Origin: Trichomonas tenax
Taxonomy: Eukaryota > Parabasalia > Trichomonadida > Trichomonadidae
Assembly (NCBI GenBank): GCA_023091735.1
Contig: JALKBU010001313.1
Location: 1-12,783, forward strand
Direction: 5' to 3'
Length of the DNA stretch: 12,783 bases
This document shows, one piece after another, positions 1 through 10,600 of the stretch. The position numbers and the translations under genes are program-made. A model generated the notes under the pieces. That model worked only from the letters and a program-made list of their open reading frames with translations. It was not told the DNA's origin and searched no databases. Within the stretch, counting starts at the first letter, position 1, and every line of letters starts with the position of its first letter.

Positions 1-105
1 GCTTTATATATCCACAGCATTTTAGATTGGAAAATTTTTCATTTGCCACCAAAATTAGACCTTAAATATTCATACTGGTGGAGAAAAATCGAGATGTTTG
101 AGTAG
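1..105 (+). CDS. Possible 3' end of an unidentified plus-strand gene (partial)
   Basis: Frame 1 is open from the first base of the window to a TAG at 103-105, giving 34 codons. The other two plus frames close earlier (one by base 24, one by base 63). The translation is rich in aromatic residues, with three tryptophans and the segment FHLPPKLDLKYSYWWRKIEM, which looks more like protein than random AT-rich translation. I do not recognise a family. No TAAA tetranucleotide follows closely. It could be the C-terminus of a gene starting outside the window, a decayed fragment, or chance; 34 codons is too short to decide. Confidence 0.22.
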   Translation, partial: ALYIHSILDWKIFHLPPKLDLKYSYWWRKIEMFE

Positions 106-1550
106 ACGTAGAAAATTCAGTGACGCCAATATTATCAGATTCTTAATTTATTGAAAAATATACAAATTGATATTGAAGATTAGTGTACAGTAAATAGACA
201 AAATCATCCAGTATATTTAACATGGTATTTGTTTCTGCACATAAATCAAAAAAAAAATTCTTTTTTATTCTGTGACATTTTACAGCGATTATACCTTGAA
301 TCGTATAGCACAGTGGAATATATAATAATCCAGATGTGATCATGAAAAGCAATCTATTATATAACAATCTCATATTATGTGATTAGTTTAGATTCCAGTT
401 CAACTGGTTTCAAATGACTTATCTGCTATTTAAAAAAATCTCACTCATTCATACCAAATGCTATTAAGCACACCCTGAGATCTCTAAAAATAACCGTTTA
501 TTTATCCAAAAGTGACAACTTCCATTCGCAAATTGTCCACTTATTGGTTCGATTTTTATAACATTAAAAGTGACACTTATGATCGAAAAGACCTTATTTC
601 ATAAAAATATGAGATAAATATAATACTCCCGACATTATTAGAACAAAATTTCAAAAAGTGTCAAATTTAGATATGGCAATGTCAAATCTATACAAAGTGA
701 CTGAATGATAAAAAGTGCTGAGTGATGAATTTAAATTAATTTCATTTTTCGATATTCTTCCATGGCAATGGAATGTTTGCAGTTTATAAATTCATCATTT
801 GTCTGAATTCACTGCTATTTATCATGTTAATCATTTTTTTGGATAATATCAGATAAAATTTTTCAATTTGAAGTTGGAGATAATCATAACTTCGCACATA
901 TTTCGTTGGTGCATATTGTGCTTACTTGTTGCACAGCGATTTCTTTTGGTTTTCTTCGACTAAATTTGATTATTCAATTGATAGTGGCATTAGCCGATGA
1001 TGTGTATCGCAAAATCCTCACTTTTGGCAGGATACATGCATATTTTGAGAACCATATGCGTATCTTCGCTTTGCAATATTTTTCGCAAAATAATAAACAT
1101 GAAATTAAGCGGAACTTCCCTAGATTTTAATTGACCTACTGAGCTTTCATTCATTTACATCATTAATTCGATAATGAGAAGAATAATCAAAAAACTTTTG
1201 ACTCTATCTATACGAAACAATTAAAATCGAACTTCGGGAATATTGCATCATCCATGTACATCACCTAAAGAAGGGGTTTTCATATGAGATATAATCCCAA
1301 CCACTATGAAATTAAATAAGAATTTTAAATCAAGAGCGAATTTTGGTATTTTGATTAAACAAAAATCGTTTAAACCCTGAAATTATTGTAAAACCAGAAA
1401 AAGAAAGGAAAATATTAAACCGATTTTTGATGAATTTTGTCAATTTTTTGCAATTTGTCGACAAATATTCCTAAATTTAGAGATAACACATATGGATCGA
1501 TAGAATTTATATTTTTGAAATGTTTACGAAGATTTACAAGAAATATAAAA
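106..1550. other. AT-rich intergenic region, no supported gene
   Basis: This stretch is clearly more AT-rich than the genes and holds no ORF with a convincing protein. A 76-codon minus-strand frame (143-373) and an open plus-strand stretch at 831-1130 exist but have low-complexity or unrecognisable translations, and the second has no suitable ATG. A cluster of AAAGTG motifs lies at 508-718. Near the downstream gene there are two short upstream ATGs (1492 and 1520, each followed quickly by a stop), which suggests that transcription of the ArfGAP gene begins after about 1520, in keeping with the very short 5' UTRs of trichomonads. I could not find a clean trichomonad initiator (TCA-pyrimidine) in the last 30 bases before 1551. 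Confidence 0.6.
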
Positions 1551-3899
1551 ATGGATGAATTTTTCGGAATCCCTGATGATATTATTCAGTTTATGATCGA
1601 AGATCCTGTCTTCACGCTTGAGCAGGAGCGCAGATTCAGAAACATCATGCAAATAAGTAAATTAATGGGCATTATCACTAATACTCTAGAACAATATTCA
1701 AATCTAGGCAATAAAATCTGCAACACTTTCGATGAAATATGCAGGTGTTTGTCGGAAATGGACGACATCACGCATGATGATTCTTACTCGTCTCTTAAAG
1801 GAATTTTAGACATTATTAATGGTGGTTTTCAGTGCCACTTCGATACAATCAAAAACCAAATCGAGCAGGATATTATGAATTTTATAAACAAAGATTTCAC
1901 ACAACTCCAAAAATTCCATGATGAACATAAAAAGACAGTCGACTCCTACCACACGGTTCAAGAAAAATATGTTGCGATGTCTCGTAAAGAAATGGACGTG
2001 GCAACAAGCGAACAAGCTTTAATTGAATCGCATTCATTAAATGCACTTTCCTTTTTCGATTACACAAACAAGATGCAGTCGATTGAGCTGCAGTTCCAGA
2101 TATTAATTCCGTCAATAGTATGTTATTTTTGCGATGTCAGGCAAAGAAATTACTGATGGCGATTTTTTTGAAAAAACATCTTTGCTTTTTTTAATTTGTC
2201 CATTAGGATTTCACTGGCAGCGCAAGTTTTTTTGGAAATTACTAACACACAGTTAACTAATTTTATTAATTCAGTATGCGATCCGATGAAATTTGTTTTA
2301 GGCAGTATTGACAGCTCCAAGTCTTCAGTCGATAAGTGTGCTACTCGTCTTGCCGATTTTTCGAAGAAATTCAAAGAATTTAATGTTCACACAGCACAAA
2401 CAAAGCAACAGCTCACATATCACCTTCCTAACTTCTGGCAAACGATCCGTCAGTCGTTCCCTGGAACGCAAGCGCGGACAATGCAAGGATGGTTATGGAA
2501 GAAATGCGGCAGATTTTCTGTTTCTTGGAAGAGACGCTTCTTTATCATCTCAGACTGCGTCCTTACATATGGAAAGACAGTTGAAAACTTCGACAAAAAG
2601 CCTCAAGACATTTCCTTGCTCTTCGCTTCCGTTAGACAAGATCCAACGGCAGCAAGGCCACATTGTTTCACAATCCAGACGAAAGAGAGATCTTACACAT
2701 TCCAGGCACTCACTGACTGGGATATGAAGCGCTGGCTCGCTGTTATTCAGAATAATATTTTATCACAGCTCAACAGTGGACCTATTGGATCTCCAAAACA
2801 GCAAGGACGTGGAATCAGAAGGCACAGCAGTGGCAGTGTCATGCTTAATACATCATTGACTCCAATTTCTACTGATGCCTCTTTCTACTCAGCATCTCCA
2901 GAGTTCGCAAGCACCTTTGCAGATGATCTTATCGAGGAAGAAATCGAACAATACGTATGTGCAGATTGCGGAGCGCAGAATGCTTCGTGGATCTCGATGA
3001 ACTATGGTATATCTCTATGTGATGCATGTGCTGGCATTCATAGAGGCCTTCCTCTCAAGATTTCAAGAGTCAAAGGTTTAACCTTAGATACAATCGATGA
3101 ATACGTCAAACTCTTGGTCGAAGCTATCGGCTCACAGCGTGCCAACAGAGTTTTGGAGCATCAGCTCGACAAATCTCAAAAGATCAATCCGAATACTCCA
3201 CAAAACGAACGACAGGACTTCATACGTCGCAAGTACATTGAGCACAAATACTTAAGCAACGACGACATCAACATTATGGAGGCGATTCAGAACGAAGATG
3301 TTGAACAAACATTAGAATGGGTCGCTTCAGGCAAAATGGATCAATTCTCGCAAGACAAAGTCTTCAGTCCACTCCATGCAGCTGCGATTGTCGGAAATCC
3401 GATCATCTTCCAAATCGTTTATTACGGAACAGATAACAGAGTTGATCAACTCGATGATAAAGACATGACACCGATCAACTATGCTGCAGCACATGGAAAT
3501 TATGCGATTGTTGACTTCCTTCTTCGCCAGGACGCCAAAGTTTTCGGAGTTTCACAGATCGATGCTTATTCGATTTCTGTGATGCGCGGATACATGGACG
3601 TCCAGAAGTTGCTCGAATGCTTCTGTCCATTCAATGATTTGGGTGGTTTTGTTCCTCCTCATCCAGAAATCAAACCTATTTCGTTCGATGTCAACAAATT
3701 TGTTGACAGCGAGCAGATAGAAGCAAGGAGATCGAATGCACACAAGAAGAGGCGCGAGAAAGTTCACAGAGATTCAATTTGTGCGGATAAGGATAAACTG
3801 TTATCAGTTATTGGTTCTATCAAGGAGGCGAACCAGAACAAGCGTTCTTCGAAAGAATTGCCGCATATTGATCTCATTGCTCCGATCGACAACTTCTAA
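1551..3899 (+). CDS. BAR-PH-ArfGAP-ankyrin protein (ACAP-type Arf GTPase-activating protein), two exons
   Basis: The coding sequence is join(1551..2117, 2253..3899), 737 residues. It should stimulate GTP hydrolysis on Arf GTPases at curved, phosphoinositide-rich membranes in endocytic or recycling traffic. Residues about 1-260 are a helical BAR-like region; the splice joins FQILIPSI to LTNFINSV inside it, matching the late BAR helix of ACAPs. A PH domain spans about 263-357, starting MQGWLWKK and with the basic run SWKRRFF. The ArfGAP zinc finger is intact: C425, C428, C445, C448 (CX2CX16CX2C), with W435 and the arginine finger R453 in CX4R. Ankyrin repeats cover about 530-650, including FSPLHAAA. 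A serine-rich linker (about 363-410) holds RRHSS, a possible AGC-kinase site at 378-382. The tail near 680-700 is strongly basic. ATG 1551 is the first in-frame ATG after a TGA at 1431; upstream codons in the frame offer only TTG. Exon 2 is more GC-rich than exon 1. Family assignment is firm; the membrane route is inference. Confidence 0.93.
2118..2252 (+). other. Spliceosomal intron of trichomonad type, 135 bp
   Basis: The intron opens with GTATGT (2118-2123) and closes with ACTAACACACAG (2241-2252). These match the T. vaginalis consensus GTAYGT and the invariant 12-base element that joins branch point and 3' splice site. It lies between codons (phase 0). Although its length is a multiple of three, it has an in-frame TGA at 2154-2156, so retention would give a 201-residue truncated BAR fragment. 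Removing it restores one continuous frame through BAR, PH, ArfGAP and ankyrin regions. The length falls within the range known for T. vaginalis introns of this class. Splicing itself has not been shown here. Confidence 0.94.
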
Positions 3900-4658
3900 T
3901 TTTATTATTTTTATAATAGATGTTGTGATTATTTATTTGTAGTTCAATCAGATGATTATATTGGATACGCAGTTTAAATGTTATTATTTAAATCAGCGTA
4001 ATTTGTTTAAAAACTTTATTCAAAATTTATAATATTTTCTTTCCATACCCAAGAATCATAAAATTATAAAGCTTATAGGAAAATATAAATAACATAATGT
4101 GATTGAAGTTAATATTTTAATAAATATTGTTGTAAAAATATTTAGTAATATCACTCTCACAGAAAGAATTTAATTACAACATAGTAATTATGAATCAAAT
4201 GGAGATAGCGAAGTTTCAAAAATCTTATTTACTTGTATTTTCAAAAATGAATTATTAGGAATAGAGGCTTTATATCTGATTGACATATGCACCCATGGAA
4301 AGCTCATTGAAGTATTGATATAAAATACCTGCATATTTGATATTTGGAAAAATTTTGATCAAATAAAACGCAATCGAATGGAAATGAAAAGCATAATTAG
4401 GAAAATTTGTATCTGTGAGTTGCAGAGTGGTGGTTGAGAGAATCTTTGTTGCTTAAGTGTTGTACTGATCAAATAAGAATAATCATATGACAAAAATGAT
4501 TTTACTTTGTTATTTATTGTCAGAAATAAAGAGAGTTATCGTTGTATCAAATTTATCTGTTTGTCACTTTTAAGATTAACAATACACCACAAATTTGCAT
4601 GAAAATAGCATCTTTTAGGTGTTCTTAGCCAATGGAGAAAAAATAAATAAAAAAAATT
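3900..4658. other. Intergenic region between ArfGAP and BEACH genes
   Basis: The 759 bases are very AT-rich and contain no ATG-initiated ORF of note. The first TAAA tetranucleotide after the ArfGAP stop is at 3975-3978, a possible poly(A) signal though farther from the stop than usual in trichomonads. A 49-codon open stretch without a start codon at 4174-4320 (stop 4321-4323) has a protein-like composition and may be a decayed gene fragment. A candidate initiator for the BEACH gene lies at 4564-4571. A four-codon upstream ORF begins at ATG 4632, in frame with the BEACH start but closed by TAA at 4644-4646. Confidence 0.55.
4564..4571 (+). promoter_or_regulatory. Candidate initiator element (TCACTTTT) upstream of the BEACH gene
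   Basis: TCACTTTT fits the first eight positions of the T. vaginalis initiator consensus TCAYTWYT. It is 93 bases before the ATG at 4659, whereas trichomonad initiators normally lie within about 20 bases of the start codon, and two ATGs (4597-4634 interval) would then fall in the leader. It may therefore be a chance match in AT-rich DNA. Confidence 0.2.
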
Positions 4659-7600
4659 ATGGAATCGATTAGTGGCCTCCTTGAATCGATAGGGGGCCAC
4701 AAATACCACAAAATATGGATTGCCTACTTCATTAAACCGTTTCAACCTGTCTTTCTGGACTTAGATCACGCTACAGCGGTCGATAATTTTATTATCTCGT
4801 TCAATTATCAGCCACTCAACATAAAAGACGTAATAAATACGTTAAAAAAGAAGCCGGAAGACGAGGATGTAAGTTTTACTCTCGCAAAGCTTTTCAAATT
4901 CGATTCTTCGCCGTTTCTTAACCATTTAATCTTCTTTCATTCATGGTTTGATACAAATGCGGAAATACATCTCTCAGGCAATCGAAATTACATCGAAGAT
5001 TTCTACATTCGCAGTTTTATTATTATTTCATATAATCTTCACACAATCGTCAAAGAAACTCTAGCGAATAAAACTTCGGGAACACTGCATGAGATTGTTT
5101 GGAATTTACTTACAGAAGTGATAAGTATTATTTTATGCTTACAAACATTGGCTGTTTCAGATATTTCTCTCTTATTGCAATACTTTTTTGAAGCATTTTC
5201 GGACTTGCAACAGATATTTCAGCTAAATCTTTCGAATCCAGTGAAGCAATGTATTATTCAAATCGGAAACATATTAATTCCTTACTGCCAAACGGAGTTT
5301 TGCTACCAAAGAAGTTATGCTTTGATGTTTTTAAGGGTAATATTACATGAATGGACACAAATTTTTCAAAAAGACGACAATATCGATTTATTTGCAACAT
5401 ACACAAGCGCTTTCCTTAATATGGCGCTATCGGTATTACCAAGTTTCCAAGAAGACGATTATAATTATATTATCTCTGATATCACGACAATTATACAGTA
5501 TTTGATTGCAGGAAAACTCAATAGTTTAAATCACATACAATTGTTAGTCCCAAGCATCAAGTTTTTAACATCATCAGTCGAATATATTAAAAGTGTAAAA
5601 GAAATTCTTTCAGTTGTCAACGATTTGTTGGTACTTTCACTATCGCAATTTACAAACATAACTATCGATATTCTGCTTACAGAAGATTATTCAGAATGCT
5701 CAGCTGAACAAGCACTTGATTATTTCAATTATAATAACATTACGAAGAATGGCTGTTTGATATATGACTCAAAACATGCGATGATTATCAAAGAAATGAC
5801 AAACTATTTGCATCATTTGGATGATCCTCAAGAAATAATTTCTGATTCTATCACAAGCATTCATTCTTCTGAAGGAAATATGAAATTAAAGAGATGCTTA
5901 GTCTTTATATTAGCATTGACGCAAGTTAAAACCAACTCTTTCTTGCAGATTGAGCGTTTTTTGAATGCTTTGCCTATAGATAAGATTTTCCCTCCTGATT
6001 TCAGTTCAGATCCAATTACGTTGCAATGTCAATGCGCTTTCTTACATCTTTTATATATATATACATTTAATAATCCAAAACACATTGAATTAATGTTCGA
6101 TTACATCTCATTTTTCATTGCAGGCAGTAATTTCTACAGATCTATTTACTTAATCCCACTTTTCCGCGCTTTCATTTTAGATGATAATTTAATATTCATA
6201 GATTCACGAATTTTCTTAGAGATAGAAGACAACATGACCAAATTTAAGAACAAGACTATTACGCTCGATAAAACCATCGAAAACAAAATGGCAATCTTTC
6301 TTGCAACTGTTTGCATGAAATGTTCAGACAAAATGTTCATTAAATCGAACAACACATTCATGTTGACAATCTTGATACTGTTGACAGCAGAATATGGACA
6401 CTTTTTCAAACCAATAATAGAGCATTTCTTCAAAATAGTCAATTTACATAATTGCGACGAAGAACCCGATTATCTCACGATTTTGTTGAACCACGTGAGC
6501 TTTGTTTTAGGTCAAATTGGTTTTGACGCAAACTTGATCAAAGTGGGTGTTACAATAACAAACTCTCTTTATCATGGTTTGCATACAGTTAAAGGAAATA
6601 TTTCGACAATTGTCGCAAGTTCTCAGATATTGAAAATCATTGTTCAAACAACCGTTGCTTTTCATTCAAGTGAATTATTCAAGTCATTGATATTAATGAT
6701 TAGTTACATATCAAGTAGATACAATAACTTTATAATGAAAACATATCCGAAGTTCTGGAAGACACTGAAAAATTCTCTTCCTTTAGATGTTGTTGATGAA
6801 GAGTTAATTTCTATTGTTGAAAGTTATATTTACATTAAAGTTATCTCTGAGCAACAGCAGCAACTGAAGATCAATGAGCCATCGGCAATTTCATTGCTGC
6901 TAAATCTCGCTGAAAATACAAAATTCGAAGATTCCGTTCTAACGAATATTTATGATGCTTGTGTAACCAACGTTACAAATGCTTATATCTGTTTCACAAG
7001 TGACCTCTTGAACGACTTATTAGAAAGGTTATCAAAGTCTGTTCATCCAAAAGCATTGCAAGTTTTCACAACAATTTCAAGCCAATTCTTCTCTCCAATG
7101 GTTATGAGAAGTATCATTAAAACACTCAGAAATACAAAGAACTATGTCCTGAGGATAGAAATGGCCAATTGCTTGCTTGATTTTGTTTCAAGAGCTGATA
7201 AATTTCCAACTTCGTCATTCTTCCATTTCTCTGGTAATGAAAGTATTATTTGTGCCAAAATCAATGGAAGTATTTTCACTTTACCATTTGCAGTTTCATT
7301 TGCTTTCAGAACTTCAAAGAAAATATTCAACAGACGAAATCCTTTGTTTGCAATTGCGCAAGTTTCGAGTGATTATATGTCCATTTTCATTGACAAAGAC
7401 GGTATCTTAAAACTTGCTTTAGTCAAGAATCAAAAGGCCATCAATTTCTCTATTACTCCAATAAAAGTTCTTCGTTGGCATTCTTTGTATGTAAGATTCA
7501 CACAACAGAACATCAATGTTTGCCTGGATGGAACATATTTCAAACTCGAAATGGGATATCAAAAACTCGAAGATAACCAAAACATTTTCATTGGTGCTTT

Positions 7601-10600
7601 TAACACAGACAACTTCACAGGCGACATTGGTCCAGTTTTCATCACCAAAGTTGAAAAATTCACAACAACAATTGCAAAAGTTAATGAAGCTATGCAAATC
7701 AGCGATATTCCTGCTAATAACATTATGTCTTTCCTTCCTATTAACGCTAAAGGTCAAGAAATGCTTGTTTCGACAAAAGGCAGAAGATTGGCGAGAATTA
7801 CAGCTGATCCAATTCCTTTCGTTGCATCATTCGTTGATGTAATGAAGTTCGATTCTATTTTCCCATTGACAATACCTTTAATGCTTTTGTTTGGTGGAAA
7901 AGATTCATTCACATATTTGAACAGTCTCTTCGGACTCTTTGTTTCAATGCTCACGAAAGAACAAAAGATGGAAGAGTTCTTTAGACAATCAGGAGGATTT
8001 AGACTGTTTGCAAATGTTCTTAAATATACACCAAACGAATTCACATATGATATTGTCCACGACATTGTTGCTTTATTCAATCACGTCACTGATGAATCAA
8101 AACGAGAACTTGTTAAATTTGTAATTTTGAATTACGACATTTGGCGTGGAAAAGATTTCGAATTTCAGAAGTGTTTGTTTGGAGAAGCAATTCCACAATT
8201 AATTGATCAATTCCCATCATTCTTCACAGTATTGACAACCGAAGAACTGATGATCGAAACAATTTTCTCAACAAGCACAAATTCAAACTCTAATCCAGTT
8301 GAAGTTGAAGGCCAAATGTCATTAGGACAGCTTAAGGAGAAAATGTTTGAATTAGATATGTCAACAATGGGAGACTTTGCTGCTGAATTGGCTCTTTCAA
8401 GATCAACAAACTACGAGAATGAATTCGGACCAACACTTGCTATGATGAAATGGAACATTTTGACAAAGATATCATTACTTCATCAAATAGAAACAACATT
8501 CTTGTATTTCTACATGGTTGCTTTCTATTACAATGATCCATTGACGAAATCATTAGCTAAGAATGCGCTGATCAAGATATTAAGTCAATCAAATGATATT
8601 TCAAGTTTAATACATTGCATGCATCCATTAGACGCTGTTGTCAAAGAAATGAGAGAGAATCCAAGTTCATCAGAACAAGTTATGACTATATTATCACATT
8701 ACATAATGAATTGCCCAGATATTGATCTTTCTAACTGCATCGAAATGCTCTCTGCTCTCATCAATGAACAGAATGTTCAAAAGTTCATGGAATTTGCCTC
8801 CATTTTGTATTGTTCTCATGCAAGAAATGATGAGTTCTGCGATATCATTCTTTTGATTCTCCAAGCAATGAAGTTTGATGTTCCTGTCACTAAACAACTC
8901 ATTCAATCGATAGTCGAATCTTTCCTCGATAAGAATGCAATAGAAAAACTTGTTAATTACCCTTCTTTCTATATATTATTAGGAACATTCGTTAATAAAT
9001 CAAAGATCGGCCATGAATATCTTATCCCAATCATGCTTAGTGCTTTACAAGCAGACTCACAAGCAGACTTCAAAGGATTCTTTGAGACCCTTGGAAATGA
9101 AAAAATGAATGATCTTTGTAACACTTTATTAACACAAACAATTTGTATCCCTGTCTTAACATTTGTTTGTTCCTACATTGGATACAGAAACTGCGAATGC
9201 CTCTCTGTTATGGAATCGTGTATGAAGCCTTTTGAGCAATTCATTAAATATGATCCAAATTCATTTTTGACATTCGGTCCAAACAAAGTTCACACATTTA
9301 TTGCATTTGCTAACTTAGCAGGAGAAATCTATAAGAAGATTCCAGAACGAGCAGCAGAAGTCGAACAAATGGTTTCAACACTTGTTGTTTATATGCCTGA
9401 AACAGTCCCCGTTGAACTCGCTCAGCTTTTGTTCCACAAATATGAACCGTATTTGTTTAATTTCACTATTAATTATCAAGCAAAATTCGAATTTCTCGTT
9501 TCAGAGAGCACAAAGAGATGCAATATCGAATCAATGACACTTTATAATGTCATTTCAGCATACACAAAGAATGTTATCAACGACAAACACAGATCACTTA
9601 AATTGTTCACATCATTTGTAAGAGCAATCACTTCTGATGGCGGCGCTTGGTCTTCTGATCTTCCAATCTATTGGAGATCATCAAAGAAACTCGATAACTT
9701 GTTGAGACCAATTTTTGCAAGAAGAAACATGAACTTTTGCGATCATAAGAATACAGGAAACAAAGTTGAAGAAACGAATGAACACGAAGTTGAAACAGTC
9801 TCTAAAGTTCTTCTTTCTTTCCAGATGGATATCAAAGACTCAATATCAGCATTCCCTGCAAAAGCGAGATGCTTTAGTGGTTTCTACGATGGATATATCC
9901 ACATTGTCCCTGATGCACTCGCTTTCGATGGCGTTCTAACAGCAGACAGCTTTGGAATTGATACAATCGACAAAAAGAAATCTAAATTCAAGAGCATTCA
10001 GTTCAATGAAATCACTTTCATATTCAGAAGATATTTCATGCACGATGACTGCGGCATCGAGATTTACACATCAAACTGGCATTCTTCATTGTTCTACTTC
10101 CCAAACACAAGCGAAAGAGAAAAATTCCTTGAGAAAGTCAGACCGAGCATTCCTAAATTCAGATTTGGCGAAATACATCTTTTCTACAAATTCGCTGCAG
10201 CCTGCGGTGATATTTGTATTCAAGACTGTGATGCTGATGTTCTCTTAAGCAGATCGAGAATCTGCGATTCATGGTCCAAAGGAAAACTCACAAACTTTGA
10301 GTATATTTCATTATTGAATATTGTCGCTGGAAGATCTTTCAACGATATTTCACAGTATCCAATCTTCCCGTGGGTCATCTCTAATTACAAGACAAATAAG
10401 TTCGATATCAACGATCCTACATTCTTCAGAGACTTCTCGAGACCAATTGGTGCCATTTGCCAGGAAAGACTTGATTCTTTGTATGCAATCAGAAACAATA
10501 TCGATGATCCGATGGAGAAATGCCTTTATAGGTCAAATATGTCAAATCCTTCAACTGTTTGCGGATTCATGATTAGAGAAGAACCATTCACTTCGATGCA

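Noticed and set aside
143..373. Minus-strand 76-codon ORF with an ATG
   Set aside because: The translation is hydrophobic and low in complexity, as expected for AT-rich non-coding DNA, with no recognisable motif and no good signals around it.
546..556. GGTTCGA as a tRNA T-loop
   Set aside because: The flanking bases cannot form a T-stem, acceptor stem or anticodon arm.
831..1130. About 100 open codons on the plus strand
   Set aside because: There is no suitable ATG near the beginning (the nominal start at 906 is TTG), and the translation matches nothing I know. It may be a relic, but I cannot support it as a gene.
1439..1450. TGTCAATTTTTT as the initiator of the ArfGAP gene
   Set aside because: It lacks a pyrimidine after TCA, lies about 110 bases before the ATG, and two ATGs with short uORFs (1492 and 1520) would follow it in the leader.
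1437..2156. A free-standing 239-codon ORF as a separate gene
   Set aside because: It starts at TTG, not ATG, and its last 13 codons lie in the intron. The real start is ATG 1551 and the frame continues in exon 2 at 2253.
2196..3899. A 567-codon ORF as an independent ArfGAP gene
   Set aside because: The apparent start is TTG and the first 19 codons are intronic, ending in the ACTAACACACAG element. It is exon 2 of the spliced gene.
7142..8124. Several overlapping ORFs of 60-112 codons on both strands inside the BEACH gene
   Set aside because: They are shadow frames of the long coding sequence, with no independent motif.
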